Assembly: GCA_014898415.1 (NCBI GenBank)
Contig: RCTD01000013.1
Span: forward strand, 1,054,001-1,118,000
Origin: Stromatinia cepivora
Taxonomy: Eukaryota; Ascomycota; Leotiomycetes; Helotiales; Sclerotiniaceae
Direction of reading: 5' to 3'
Length of the DNA: 64,000 bases
Shown: in pieces, positions 1-11,076 of the stretch
Layout of the letters: every line of letters starts with the position of its first letter
Numbering within the stretch: position 1 is the stretch's first letter
The notes under the pieces: model-generated
Told to the model about the DNA's origin: nothing
The model's database searches: none
Seen by the model: only the letters and a program-made list of their open reading frames with translations
Position numbers and translations under genes: made by a program

Positions 1-241
1 AAGATGCCATCCGTCAGACATTCTGTCTCACTCTGCGGTGAATCTTTCCAGTTGAGTTTAGAGCTGAAATCACAACGGAAGAGTTTCAATGAGAAACTTT
101 TTCTTATCTTCCATCAATTTAAGCTTTCGTGAACACCAACCTATACCAATTCCCACGACGTCTCATCCAAAAGGCCTCGGCATAGGAATTCGGTAATTAC
201 GACGTTGCGATGGCTTTCATCTTCACGCTGGCGATGTGAAA

Positions 242-1062
242 ATGCCTTTAGTCAATGTCTTCGCTCGTCAATCAAGGGAATTCAGAGGCTCCAATATCCC
301 CTCATATGCCATTTTATCCCAACTGAAGCGGCGATCAAGAGGTGACTTCCCGAAATCTCTTGAATCCTGCACACAAATATAAGAAACTTACGTGAAAATT
401 GAAGGTTGTAATCGGCAGGCGATCCTTGATCACTACGAATTCTTTTGGATCGATACTCGTTGTTTTGACAAAAGTAGTAGTGCCGACTTGTCCGAATCTC
501 TCAAATCCATTTACGCTTGGTATAAAGACGCTGATGTGTGTTACGCATACGTCCACCTGGCAGACGTCCCGGCTGGTCAAGACCCGTATGAGGACGATTC
601 TGTATCTCGAAAAACCCGTTGGTTTACTCGAGGATGGAAATTGCAAGAATTGCTTGCACCTAGAAAGATCATTTCTTTTATGAGGAACGGGAATTGGTTT
701 TCGTTAATTCAGTAATGGACAGCAAATCCGAATCTGAGGACGAAGAATTGCGAATGGTTGATCTTTTAACAAGACGCATGCGTTTTCTAAGTAGAAATTA
801 CGGGCATGGAGACTGAGTATTTAGAATATCAATCTATAGCTATAGTTCGTGACGCCTCAGCCGGTCATAAATTTTCATGGGTTGCTATGCGAAAAATGAC
901 TCGATCGGGTGATATCACCTATTATCTGCTAGGTCTATTATCAAACAATATATCGTACTAATATAGAACAAGGAGGCGATGGGTATCGATACTTACAAGA
1001 AGAAGTGTTCAAAAGAACCGAGATCTCCGCATCCTTGCCTGGGGCTTTGGTATGATTTGGCG
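242..1062 (+). pseudogene. Decayed HET-domain (heterokaryon incompatibility) gene
   Basis: HET-domain landmarks appear in the right order but in different frames. From the ATG at 242 the frame reads through PSYAILS, the start of the HET 'YAILSHTW' motif. One extra base then moves GDQEVT (330-347) to another frame. A stop near 390 and a second shift lead into 393-715, which holds WIDTRCFDKSSSADLSES and RGWKLQELLAPR, classic HET core blocks. After the stop at 713-715, further pieces occur: FSWVAMRKMTR...YYLLGLL near 872-950, GGDGYRYLQEEVFKRT near 972-1019, and DLRILAWGFGMIW near 1023-1062. Intact HET proteins trigger cell death or non-self rejection after hyphal fusion. At least four lesions leave this copy unable to make a complete domain. 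No other partner domain is recognisable downstream. An assembly error could explain one shift, but not all of them. Confidence 0.85.
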
Positions 1063-1816
1063 AGACACCTTGTACCGGGACATTTGGGTCACGCTCTTAT
1101 AACATTTTTGCACCGTCAATCCAATATTTCCAAAAGTTACCTTTGTTTATTTGCGAAATCTTGTGGATCTTAGTTATAATTCACAATTAAAATCAGAGGA
1201 CGAAACGAGATTAATACGTGCTACATATATAGATACACCCCCCCATATTCCACCCCTTTTCTTTTCGTTGGAGAGATATCGATGTGACGTACGTAATAGA
1301 AAATTATAGCTGGACGATTCTTTATTCACTTAATCAGCGAGGGGGAAAGGATAAAATGACGAATATGCGCTCGCTAGAGCTTTATTATACACGCAATTGA
1401 ATCGCGTACCCGAGATGTCATTCACTAGCTCGGCTTGATAAGAAGATCGGATTAGAGTTCATTAGAATATCTTTTTCTTTCTCTTTTGTTCACTGGAACC
1501 ACTCGGGCGTCTTATCCTGCCCGAATGAAGTTCCGGAGTAATGTACAGGCGTAAAATTCGGATTGTGCTCTGGAATAGTCATATTATCTCTCGTGATTTT
1601 CACAGATATGCATTTAATAAGTTTCGAAATTAGACTTGCCATTCATTCTATTATCGTAGAAAAAAAATAAGCCATAGATCGAAAAATACCGAAATTTTGT
1701 TTCCCCGGTTCTACTCCTCTCGCTCCAGACCGGAATTTCCTGAAATATACTTTTTTATTTTCATCCTCTGTTGTCTTCTGTTCTTCTGCTGCACCCATCT
1801 GATATCATCTCATCTC
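1063..1816. other. Intergenic, no gene seen
   Basis: Moderately AT-rich sequence between the HET relic and the convergent 3' end of the dihydroxyacid dehydratase gene. No open frame with family resemblance and no repeat is visible. The last 100-150 bases probably hold the 3' untranslated region of the minus-strand gene. Confidence 0.5.
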
Positions 1817-3697
1817 TCATGCCTCAACAATATCTCCATCAGTAATACATCCATGACTAGCATCCTGCACCAATCTCGAGTATTTCGCTAATGTCCCCTT
1901 AGCATATTTCAATGGAGGCGCAACAAACTCTTTTCTTCTCCTCTCTAATTCCTCCTCACCACCTTCAACCTCCAAATCCAACAATCTTGTCTCCGCATCA
2001 ATAATAATCTTATCACCATCTCTAACCAATCCAATAGGTCCTCCAACTTGTGCTTCAGGTACAATATGTCCGATCAAGAATCCATGAGATCCTCCACTGA
2101 AACGTCCATCGGTAATAAGTGCGACATCCTTTCCGAGTCCTGCACCCATAATTGCCGAAGATGGTTTTAACATCTCTGGCATACCTGGTCCACCCTTTGG
2201 TCCTTCGTAACGAATTACTACAACAGTCTTCTCTCCTTTCTTAATTTCACCACGTTCGAGGGCTTCAATGAAATCATTTTCAGCATCATAAACCTTGGCT
2301 TTTCCAACGAATCTTAATCCTTCTTTACCAGTAATCTTACCGACAGATCCACCTGGTGCGAGGGAACCACGTAGAATTTGGATATGACCGGTTTCTTTTA
2401 TGGGAGCTGAGAATGGACGAATAATTTCTTGATCGGATGGGAAATCAGGAACATTCTTGACGTTCTCGGCGAGAGTTTTACCAGTTACAGTCATTCCAGA
2501 TCCATCGATAACACCTTCTTTGATGAGGAGTTTAATGAGAGCTGGAGTACCACCGATACTATAAAGATCATTGAAGACATATTTACCGGATGGTTTGAGA
2601 TCTGCGAGGAAAGGTGTTCGGTCAGAAACAGCTTGGAAGTCATCAATCGTGAGCTTGATTCCTACAGCATCTGCCATAGCAATAAGATGAAGAACAGCAT
2701 TAGTAGATCCTCCAGTGATGGTAACAAGAACCATAGCATTTTCGAAGGCTTGTCTAGTCATGATATCCCTAGGTCTGATGTCCTCTTTAAGAAGATTTTT
2801 AATGGCGCCACCAGCTGCGAAACATTCGAGTAATTTAGCCTTGGAATCTGCTGGGTTGGTAGAAGAACCAGGAAGGGTCATTCCCATAATTTCAATGGCT
2901 GATGCCATTGTGTTTGCAGTATACATTCCACCACATGCACCTTGACCTGGGCAAGCATGACGAATAACATCGAATCTTTGTTCTTCAGTAATTTCTCCAG
3001 TAATGAATTGTCCGTAGGCTTGGAATGCGGAAACGATATCAATATCTGCATTATTTTGAGTTGCGGCACATCCTGGTTTAATTGAACCACCATAAACCAT
3101 AAGAGATGGTCTGTTAACTCTTCCAATTGCCATCATAACACCGGGCATATTCTTGTCGCATCCAGGAATCGAGATATTTGCATCATACCATTGGCCGCCC
3201 ATAACAGTTTCAATACTATCCGCAATCAAATCTCTTGATTGAAGACTGTATCTCATACCATTTGTACCCATAGAAATACCGTCGGAAACCCCAATGGTGT
3301 TAAATTGATATCCTACTAAACCAGCTCTCTCTACTCCTTCCTTTACTTTGTGGTTGAGTTCCAGTAAATGCATATTGCAAGGATTCCCTGACCACCATAC
3401 TGAGGAAATACCAACTTGTGCTTTATTTAATGATTCTTCGGTCATTCCAGTAGCATATAACATTGCCTGCGAAGCACCTTGGGATTTTGGTTGTGTGATA
3501 GTAGATGAGACTCTGTTGAGTTTTGGTTCTGAGTCATCCGAGGATGTGCGGAGAGATGAGGTAGAAGATAAAGAGCGTCTTGATAGAAAGTTAGTCAATT
3601 GGAAAGGACAAGACTTCGCAGATACTTACACATATTGTGAAGCTCTTCTTGAGGTGAGAAGAGAGGCATTTGCCCTCGTTCTCAATTGTGAGAGCAT
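1817..3697 (-). CDS. ILV3: Dihydroxyacid dehydratase, mitochondrial
   Basis: Catalyses dehydration of 2,3-dihydroxy-3-methylbutanoate/pentanoate to 2-oxo acids, the third shared step of valine and isoleucine synthesis (also feeding leucine and pantothenate), in the mitochondrial matrix. The protein is about 609 residues, usual for fungal IlvD. Visible signatures are GCDKNMPG and [16 protein letters not shown], which carry Fe-S cluster cysteines, and [19 protein letters not shown] near the C-terminus. A short first exon (3630-3697) starts [19 protein letters not shown], an Arg/Ser-rich presequence. It is joined across a 51-bp intron (3579-3629; donor GTAAGT, branch CTAAC, acceptor AAG) to the long exon 1817-3578. 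The long open frame without this intron would begin at a non-ATG codon, so the spliced start is preferred. No clear TGACTCA Gcn4/CpcA site was found upstream by eye. Confidence 0.95.
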
Positions 3698-4667
3698 ATT
3701 TGAGGGATGTTATAATGCTGAAATTTCAGGATAAGAGGACAAGTATGAAAATTAACCTGTACTTCTCTTCAAAGCAAAGACAAACAACAACAACATCACA
3801 GCTTCAAGTATAAAAGCCCGAGGTCGATATCGGAGCATGGAAAATCCACAAACCTCAGATTTGCTTATTACCTTATTTTTGATTGGTTGAAGATTGGCTA
3901 AACTCAAACCATATCTTGATAAATCTACCTTTGTTCTAATATTGGTGCTAGTGACATATTTCTGTATAAATGACCACAAGAGTCTTTTGGATCATGAATT
4001 TGTTCTCTCCAAGCACAGTTACTTCATCCATAAGTTGCTCGGGGATGACAATCGAATGACAACTAAACTCTCAAAGCCTTTATGATACTATTGCTCAACA
4101 TAACAATAACAGTTCCTATTTCGGAGCAATTATTACTCCACCATTCAACTTTATTATCGGGATCCCTCCTGCCGTGTTAGATACCAAATCCCTCCCATGA
4201 AGCTCTACCAGGGAGGGTAACATTCGCGCGGTTCATTAACCTACATCTCAATCGATGCCGAGAACACTGATGCCGAGAACACATGTGAGCCGATTCCTCC
4301 GCGATTTATGTCAGCAAGTACCGAGGTGATGGGATGAGAATATATCAAAATGTTAGTACTAATGCTTGTGATTTTGGGATCTGTGGCACGCACGAAGTAC
4401 TGTCTGCAGGTACAGGTAATGGCGCCATTGGGTATTTGAGAGATATAAGTATTAAAGTTTATTTCCTTCTGTTTTATTCTTCCCTTTTGGTTCTCCCTTT
4501 CCTACTTGAACTCTCGTTATTTGTCCAACCAGCATATCGCCAAACTTACTTCTCCACGTTACATATACCTCTACACACAGCTACCCCGCACTATACCTAG
4601 AGATTCCACATACCCTTGACGTCGACATCAACCAACACTAAACTTTCAATACAATTCTCATCACACA
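3698..4667. promoter_or_regulatory. Divergent intergenic region between ILV3 and 4668 gene
   Basis: This 970-bp gap must contain both promoters because the two genes point away from each other. A short direct repeat, GATGCCGAGAACAC, occurs twice back to back around 4255-4282. Pyrimidine-rich CT tracts precede the plus-strand ATG, as is common in fungal promoters. No specific factor site is certain. Confidence 0.4.
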
Positions 4668-5377
4668 ATGTCTGCACCACCAGAAGTTACCTTGAAGGAT
4701 CTAAGTGGAGATTGGGTTATGGTAAGATATATATGACTTTCACACCACTCTCTCATACTTTATTTCCCTCTCTGCTATCAATCCCATCAACATGTCCAAA
4801 CCCGCTATCTCATATCAATAATTTTGATCCACCAACTTCAACCCACTAATACTCCCTTTAGAACAAAACTCTCTCCGACGACCCTGATGCAGTCCTCGCC
4901 CTCCAAGGAGTAGGCTGGTGGACCCGCAAAGCCATCTCTCTCGCAACCGTAACTCTCCACGTCAAACAATACATAGACGAAAATAACATCCCGCACATCG
5001 ACATTGACCAAACTGCCACGGGCGGCATTAAAGGCACATCTGAATATCGAACACTCGATTGGGTTCCTCGAGCTCACGAAGATCATCTCTTCGGCAATGT
5101 TTCCGCAAAATCTAGATTTTGTACTTTAGAACAAGTAGATGATGATGCGTTCTTGAAAGAGGAATGGTTAGAGGGTGAAGAGGAAAATAGTGGTCCGGAT
5201 GGGGAAAGACATGTTCAGAGTTATGGTGTTAATGAGGAGCGGGGATGGACAGCGACCCAGATTTGGGGGTTTGCGATTATTGATGGGAAGAGATATTATA
5301 CTAGGAGGGTGGTAGTAAAGAAGGGAAATGAAGTGTTGAAGGTTAGATTGGTTTACAATTGGCAGGGAAAGAATTAG
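4668..5377 (+). CDS. Conserved fungal protein, possibly lipocalin-like
   Basis: Two exons (4668-4721 and 4862-5377) encode 189 residues beginning MSAPPEVTLKDLSGDWVM. The 140-bp intron has a GTAAGA donor and ends TTTAG. I recognise the overall pattern (SGDWVMNKTLSDD...LQGVGWWTRKAI near the N-terminus, DIDQTATGGIKG in the middle, an acidic insertion, then a hydrophobic beta-like tail ending LVYNWQGKN) as a widely conserved fungal hypothetical family. The 'GxW' opening and alternating hydrophobic strands suggest a small beta-barrel of lipocalin/calycin type, but this is inference and no function is known to me. There is no signal peptide or membrane segment, so it is probably cytosolic. Clean splicing and good homology-like features make it a real gene. 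Confidence 0.8.
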
Positions 5378-5827
5378 GTGAGCGGGGTGTAGAGGATAGA
5401 GTTGCCTTCGATACATCGACTAGCGGAGGATGGGGTGGATATCGAGGGGATTTTGGGGGTTATCGATCGTTGCGTTACTTATTTGCTTACCTATCAAATC
5501 AATCTTATGTTTAAAGCACACCATGCTAAACATACTTTGGAAACAAATCCAAGCAGCAATACCCTCCATACCACTTTAGCCCTCATCTATGAATATCTAC
5601 AAACCTCACACACTAAACCCCCCAACTTTCAATCCCACATTATATGTCCCCCGTACAATAGTCCATCCTCTAATTTAGTAACTGATCTAGTAAAACCACC
5701 ATTTTAGCTCATCTACCAGCATACCTAGCTAATAGTCTACAGATAAGACTTCCAATCAAAGTCTTTTAAACGGATTTATGTTGCATATCTCGGTTTGTTG
5801 GACAGGCCTTATCCTGACAGTTATTTT
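5378..5827. other. Intergenic, no gene seen
   Basis: Downstream flank of the preceding gene. A 101-codon open frame here has unlikely composition and no resemblance to known proteins, so it is not called. Confidence 0.4.
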
Positions 5828-5916
5828 AGAGAGAGAGAGAGAGAGGGAGAGAGAGAGAGAGAGGGAGAGAGAGAGAGAGAGGGAGAGAGAGAGAGAGAGG
5901 GAGAGAGAGAGAGAGG
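5828..5916. repeat. GA minisatellite with 18-bp higher-order period
   Basis: Almost pure (GA)n interrupted by GGG at 5845, 5863, 5881 and 5899, spaced exactly 18 bp. The array is therefore an 18-bp minisatellite of a GA-rich unit and not a simple dinucleotide run. Strand-asymmetric purine tracts of this kind can form triplex DNA. Confidence 0.95.
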
Positions 5917-6742
5917 TTGTTAGTTTATATTGTTTAACGGTGGAACTTTGAGGGTATTTGGTATAAGTTTGTGGGTTAATCGAGGCTTGGAGAGGATACC
6001 CATCACGACATTACCCGCAAAATTTCCACACTTTTCATGAATTTCTACAGCGTACCTAGGTAGGATGTACAACAGGTATTATTTTGTCAGTACCCCATCC
6101 CTATACCCTTCATCGACTAATCAGCTCCATCAGAAAGCTGTTCCGCTGGTAGATTCCACTTATCCATATGTAAAACTGATATGTATAAACGATCCCATAG
6201 GGCTATACTCGTATATATCCAAGTTCTGAAAGGCCTAGATCCCTTTTCTATTTTGATTCTCGACGTCATTTCATATTTGTACCTATATATCACATCATCG
6301 TCACTGTTCAGTGTAATATTAAAAATGGAATGGAATGAAGGCGTGAGAATCGAGGAAATATAAATAGATACATTCTCGATGTTTTGTTTCCAGGGGTTGG
6401 AAATCATGAATTGTACAATCATGGGGTTAAAGTTACGCTTGTAGAATTTATAGAAAGTAAGTAAAATTATTCAAATTATCAATTTATATACTCGTGACAT
6501 AACTTATATCCAAAACACCCCCAAAAATCCAAGTGATCAATTTATATACCGTGAATGACGTAACTCATATCTAACAAAATATCCCATGTACTCCCCAAAT
6601 AAAATCAAAAATTACCAAATATACCATCCCACATTGAAAGGCCACAATAGGTAGCATCCCCCTATATACCCCATCGCACGATCCATACTGGCGACCTCCG
6701 CTCTAAAAAAAATTCAACCCATCATCAATATCTCCCATTCAA
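5917..6742. other. AT-rich intergenic, no gene seen
   Basis: AT-rich spacer. Two similar short stretches, each containing TCAATTTATATAC and followed by GTGA...ACGTAACT-like or CATAACT-like sequence, lie near 6478 and 6537. They look like a small local duplication. No convincing coding sequence. Confidence 0.4.
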
Positions 6743-7273
6743 CTAATTCCGTCGTGCCAAATCCACCTCCTCCACCCCATCCAACCACTTCTCAACTTCT
6801 TCCTCCTTATCCTCCTTACTACAATGGAACTTATCATCATTCTCCATAACATGCGCAAGAAGATTATTAATCTTCCAAGGCGTAGCAAGGAGTTTTAGTT
6901 CCGCCCTATAAAGAGAATCGCACATATTAGCGATCTCCGCCTCGTCGGATTTTCTGCACATATCAACCCATGCCCCTTGGAAGAATACTTCAAGTGAGAT
7001 CCCCACTCTAGTGATCGTTTCTGAGGCACGAGGAGCTGATGGGACGACGATGGTGCGTGCGGGAGTGGTGCGTGGTTGGTTATCGCGGAGACGACAGGCT
7101 GTTTGGTCATTATCGATGGGATCGAGGAGTGTTGGTGTGCGAGGAGTTGATGGGTGGGAGGTATTGCACCTTTGGTTGTGGGATGGACGGAGAGATCTTG
7201 AGGTTTGGAAGGCGCGATTTTGTTGCGTCTGAACGCGAATATGGCAGTGTTTGAAGAGACGTGAGTGAGACAT
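6743..7273 (-). CDS. Uncharacterised protein, possible mitochondrial
   Basis: A single uninterrupted frame of 176 codons. The N-terminus (MSHSRLFKHCHIRVQTQQNR) is rich in Arg, His and Ser with no acidic residues for about 40 positions, compatible with a mitochondrial presequence. The C-terminal half is acidic and helical, with ISLEVFFQGAWVDMCRK, ELKLLATPWKINNLLAHV and a KEDKEEEVEKW stretch. A TATATATA run lies about 95 bp upstream of the ATG near 7370, in a plausible promoter position. I do not recognise the family. It could be a lineage-restricted gene or a chance open frame. The structured C-terminal half makes a real gene more likely than not. Confidence 0.5.
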   Translation of the reverse strand: MSHSRLFKHCHIRVQTQQNRAFQTSRSLRPSHNQRCNTSHPSTPRTPTLLDPIDNDQTACRLRDNQPRTTPARTIVVPSAPRASETITRVGISLEVFFQGAWVDMCRKSDEAEIANMCDSLYRAELKLLATPWKINNLLAHVMENDDKFHCSKEDKEEEVEKWLDGVEEVDLARRN

Positions 7274-7600
7274 GGTGAAGGTTGTTGTAATATATTAGAT
7301 TGAATCAGATTTTGAAGTTTTAATGTTTGTGGTTGAATGGATGGGAATGAGGGTACAGGCTTTGGCAGCATATATATATGAGAAAGCAAAAAAAGTGCAG
7401 ATACAATTTCTGACTACAAGCATGACTAGTTGGCGTTAAGGGTTCTCAAATTCCGTTAGCGTAACTCAAATTATGCCGGATTATACCAAGTCGAGTAGCT
7501 AGTCTTGATCTACCCTATCAGAACTCTCCAACTTGGATGAATTAGGCATAATATTTGTCATCGAAGGTAATGCCGTCACATATGATATGTGACTCGCGCC
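7274..7600. other. Probable promoter region of the 6743-7273 frame
   Basis: Contains the TATATATA run near 7369-7378 and otherwise unremarkable sequence. Confidence 0.35.
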
Positions 7601-8244
7601 CTATAGAGTCCATTTATTCCATCCATGAAGGTAAAATTGATCACAAGATGCGGAGAAATCGAGGCTAATGAGATTTCCTTTCACGGGCTTTGGTTTTCTT
7701 AGTTGATTCCATGGCAATAGTACATTTTTTCTTCCTCGATCTTCATGGTTTGCCAAAAATAATGCTAAAATATTTCCAAGAAACTCGGCTTCCCATTCGT
7801 TGTGCGAGTCACCCAGGGAGGGATGCTGATTGTCTCTGTATATTTTCGAATTGACCACTATGAAGTTGTTCGCTTTGAGGAAAGGGTTGGTTAAACAATT
7901 ACGATGTCTGAAAACACCTTTTAAAACGCATAGCAGCACCCACTAAAAATATAACTCTGTGTGGACTTGGAAACCCACTATCATCGGCATATAACTGCTT
8001 GGAATCAAATTCACAATCCCTCATCGTTGACTTCAACCACCTAAGAACAGCTGTTGTGGTATCAATTAAGATTTACCCTTTTAGATTGGATAATACAGGC
8101 TGTATACTCACCGTTAAACACTACTTCATGGCGGATTTCCTGCCGCCTATCATTTTCAACGACCCAGTCTCCGCCATTCAGACTTATCATAGGAAACACA
8201 GGACCGCCAGGCCATGAATACAACAGCATTTCCCTCGACTGCAA
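7601..8244 (-). pseudogene. Possible gene relic or unresolved multi-exon gene
   Basis: Three protein-like pieces line up on the minus strand but do not join cleanly. The first (8244 down to about 8110) starts MQSREMLLYSWPGGPVF and ends at a good GTGAGT donor. A middle piece in another frame contains MRDCEFDSKQLYADDSGF and VIFLVGAAMRFKRC, and can be reached through a CAACAG acceptor. A third piece (ending at 7601) contains SHNEWEAEFLGNILALF and NVLLPWNQ and ends HGWNKWTL. No splice pair restores the frame between the second and third pieces. I do not recognise the family. A decayed gene is the simplest reading; a chance assembly of open frames is also possible. Confidence 0.3.
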
Positions 8245-9335
8245 TTCCTTTCGCTAGGCATCCTATAATCTTTCCATACTAGTCATCATACCATATTGAT
8301 AACCATTAATCTCACTCTTTCTATCTGCATCTCCATCTACGCTCTCATGCCGCAACTAAGATCTGTCGTTTTGATAATCCTTCATATTTCACAATTTCCT
8401 CTTCACTATCTCCTACCCCCTTCCCACAGACCCCTCTAATCCTATTTGAGTTTTCCGACCTCCCAACTCTCACACTCAAAATTTCATCCAAGCAGATCAA
8501 TGTGAAAACTCCATTTCGACTACTTAATCGCGAGTTCTTGAAAACCTCTCCATTGCTCGTCCCTATCTAGTGGCCCCTAAAGTACAATATCCTCTGTTAC
8601 GCTTATTATGTGTGTTATAGGATAGAGTGCCAAAGAACCTCAGGAACCATTGACGTATCAGAGGATTGAGAGTAGGAGTGGATACGTTAACGATAGCAAG
8701 GTATTTTCGACCAGGTATTTGCGATCCATGAGACAAAGCCGATGCTGTGGGTGTAATCGTAGGGTGGGGGATAGAAGTAGACGGTGAATATGACCGCTAG
8801 ATGGACTATGCCTGTTACTATTACTCTAGAACAGGGTTAGTTTTGCCTTCATAGGTACTGAATGAGAAACATGTATTGAATTACAGATATCTGAGGTAAA
8901 AAAACTGCAATGACTGCAAGTTTCGTTTTCCTGGGCATTTTCAACTCCATGACGATCCAGAATGGAATTATCAAAACTGAGATATCTGTGAATAGAAAAA
9001 AACTGCAGTAATAACATAAGATACACCTTGATGAATACAATAAACTCCCGGAATATCAGTTTTCCAATTAAATGCAATGCACATACATACATTGGATGAC
9101 AACCCCCGAAAAAAAAATGGCAACCATCATGTTGTTACTGAAAACTGAGAACTGAGAATACCCATATCCTTCTTCCGGCCAGCAAGACGGAAGGGAGATA
9201 TCAAAATAAAAGTTTGGACAGGGCTATACGTCTAGGATAAACCCGAGAACGCTGTGTTCTGTTTGAGAATATTTTTTTTTACCTCGGGGTAGAGTGTAAA
9301 GCAATTTCCCTTTGCATCCAAAGTGTTACATAGCT
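8245..9335. other. Intergenic, no gene seen
   Basis: About 1.1 kb of mixed sequence with pyrimidine-rich tracts near 8330-8480. The open frames seen are short and unlike proteins, and no repeat or RNA gene is recognised. Confidence 0.4.
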
Positions 9336-10056
9336 TCATAGCGCGCATTTATAACACGAATAAGAAGTCATAGCCGAAGGAAATTTTGAAGCGAAATCAC
9401 ATATCTCAATTCTCAAAGGATGGTGCTCTTGAGAGGGATTTTCACGCGGATGCTCACAAAATGGATCTGGTTTTGAGCCGCCATGATGATGGAGAGGGCT
9501 AAACAATACTAGTAATTGGTTGTTCCTTGCTGTTGGAATGTTTGCATCAGAACACTTTAGACTTCGTGTAAAGCTCAAAGTATGCAAATGTTCCCCTGAT
9601 TCCTGAACCACTTCAAGGCTAACGGTATGTGTACTACAGCTGTTGACCTTTTGTTCTACTGGAGAGTTTGTCATAGATAGACTGCCACCACACTAATGAT
9701 AAGCAATATTGTGCCTTAATCTAATTCTATGGTGCACAAGGTAACTTCCGTCTCGAGGTAGTTACTACTACCATCATTAAGACTGCCTCTTGTCTCTCTG
9801 CAAAAGCGAATTTCCAGAACGAGATAATCACCAACGTGACCTTTACCGCTGTTAAAGGAAACATCGTGGCGGGAGCTGTTAATTCTTATCCCATTCCATT
9901 TGGAATAACATACGGTAAGATCTTTACATCGTCGACAAATTGAGTAGATGTCTCTTCGAGACGGTGATAACAATTGAGGGTTGAATGGTAGCTATCATTC
10001 TCAACTTCAGCCAGTGTATCTTCTAAAAGGATAACCTTGAAACATGAACATTTAGA
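9336..10056 (-). CDS. Unrecognised spliced gene, 5' end unresolved
   Basis: Three frames on the minus strand connect through splice-like signals. The first exon (to 9914) reads KVILLEDTLAEVEND...STQFVDDVKILP and stops at a GTATGT donor. A 65-bp intron (9849-9913, ending AACAG) leads to GKGHVGDYLVLEIRFCRETRG...NYLETE. A weaker intron (donor GTTACC, acceptor TTAG) could join the last exon, which contains VNSCSTHTVSLEVVQESGEHL and FSPLHHHGG and ends CYKCAL. The frame stays open upstream of 10056 but contains no in-frame ATG before a stop near 10140, so the start is unknown or lost. I do not recognise the family. The 5' end would face the dephospho-CoA kinase promoter. It may be a degenerating gene; the last exon junction is the least certain part. 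Confidence 0.38.
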
Positions 10057-10263
10057 TATAATACATTCAAAACAATAACGTAGGAGCAGGCTGTATTCAG
10101 TCGTTAAGATGAGGTTGGTCCGTGGTTGTCCCGGGTCCTAAGGCGGTCCGAGCCCAACTCAAGAAGCCTCGGCATTCCCCGCAATGGCTACAACTTCGTA
10201 AAACCTCACGTCACTCCTTCCTATTCCAAACCTCAATCATAACTCCGAACATAAATCATTGAC

Positions 10264-11076
10264 ATGTTGCTAATCGGTCTCACCGGTTCGATCGCGACCG
10301 GAAAATCCACTGTTTCATCGATCCTTTCCCAACCCCCTTACTCCCTTCCGGTTATCGATGCCGATCTGCTTGCGCGCAAAGTTGTAGAACCTGGGACCGC
10401 GGGTTATCAAAAGATTGTTGCGCATTTCTCATCAACTACCCCGGATCTCCTCCTTCCTCCTTCTCCCGATCATGATAGCACAAAAGGACCTCCATTAAAT
10501 AGACCTGCACTGGGTAGAAGAGTGTTCGGGGATAGTGAGGAGAAAAAAAGAGATAGGGCAGTGCTGAATGGAATTGTGCATCCGGCAGTTAGGAGAGAGA
10601 TGTATAAACAATTGCTCGGATGCTATTTGAGGGGTTGTTGGGCTGTAGTTCTTGATGTGCCATTATTATTTGAAAGCGGAATCGATGTGATTTGTGGCAC
10701 AGTCCTTGTGGTGGCCGTAAGGGATCCAAAGATACAAATGCAGAGGTTGAGGGACAGAGATTCACACCTAACAGAGGAAGATGCTGAAAACAGGGTAAAG
10801 AGCCAAGGTGACGTGAGAGAAAAAGCAAAAAGATGTCAAGCCAGGGGAGAGTCGCGTGGATTGGTGGTTTGGAACGATGACGGAAAGGATGAACTGAAGA
10901 TAGAGCTACAAAAGGTCATGGAAACTATTCAAGGCAAAAGTCCCAGATGGTGGGCCTGGTTACTACTGTTGTGTCCACCGTTAGCTGGACTTGCGGGCAT
11001 ATGGAACTATTGGAGAAATCTTGTGATCAATAAAGAGTGGAAGAGAGGGGAACTACAAGCCAGGGCTAAATTATGA
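10264..11076 (+). CDS. CAB5: Dephospho-CoA kinase
   Basis: Phosphorylates the 3' ribose hydroxyl of dephospho-CoA with ATP, the last step of coenzyme A synthesis. The single exon encodes 270 residues. The P-loop is near the start (MLLIGLTGSIATGKSTVS), followed by VIDADLLARKVVEPGTAGY, which carries the conserved DAD substrate-binding signature of CoaE. VVLDVPLLFESGID and a C-terminal LID region (MQRLRDRD...TEEDAENRVKSQ) also match the family. After the kinase domain there is a hydrophobic segment (WAWLLLLCPPLAGLAGIW) and a basic tail. Yeast and other fungal orthologs likewise end in a membrane segment, taken to anchor the enzyme to mitochondria or lipid droplets. A CACGTCAC element lies about 58 bp upstream of the ATG. 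Confidence 0.95.
   Translation: MLLIGLTGSIATGKSTVSSILSQPPYSLPVIDADLLARKVVEPGTAGYQKIVAHFSSTTPDLLLPPSPDHDSTKGPPLNRPALGRRVFGDSEEKKRDRAVLNGIVHPAVRREMYKQLLGCYLRGCWAVVLDVPLLFESGIDVICGTVLVVAVRDPKIQMQRLRDRDSHLTEEDAENRVKSQGDVREKAKRCQARGESRGLVVWNDDGKDELKIELQKVMETIQGKSPRWWAWLLLLCPPLAGLAGIWNYWRNLVINKEWKRGELQARAKL

Noticed and set aside
2429..2833. 134-codon plus-strand open frame opposite ILV3
   Set aside because: Lies fully antisense to a strongly supported enzyme gene; it is a shadow of the coding frame.
6117..6422. 101-codon minus-strand open frame
   Set aside because: Composition is that of translated AT-rich DNA, with no neighbours or splice signals in support.
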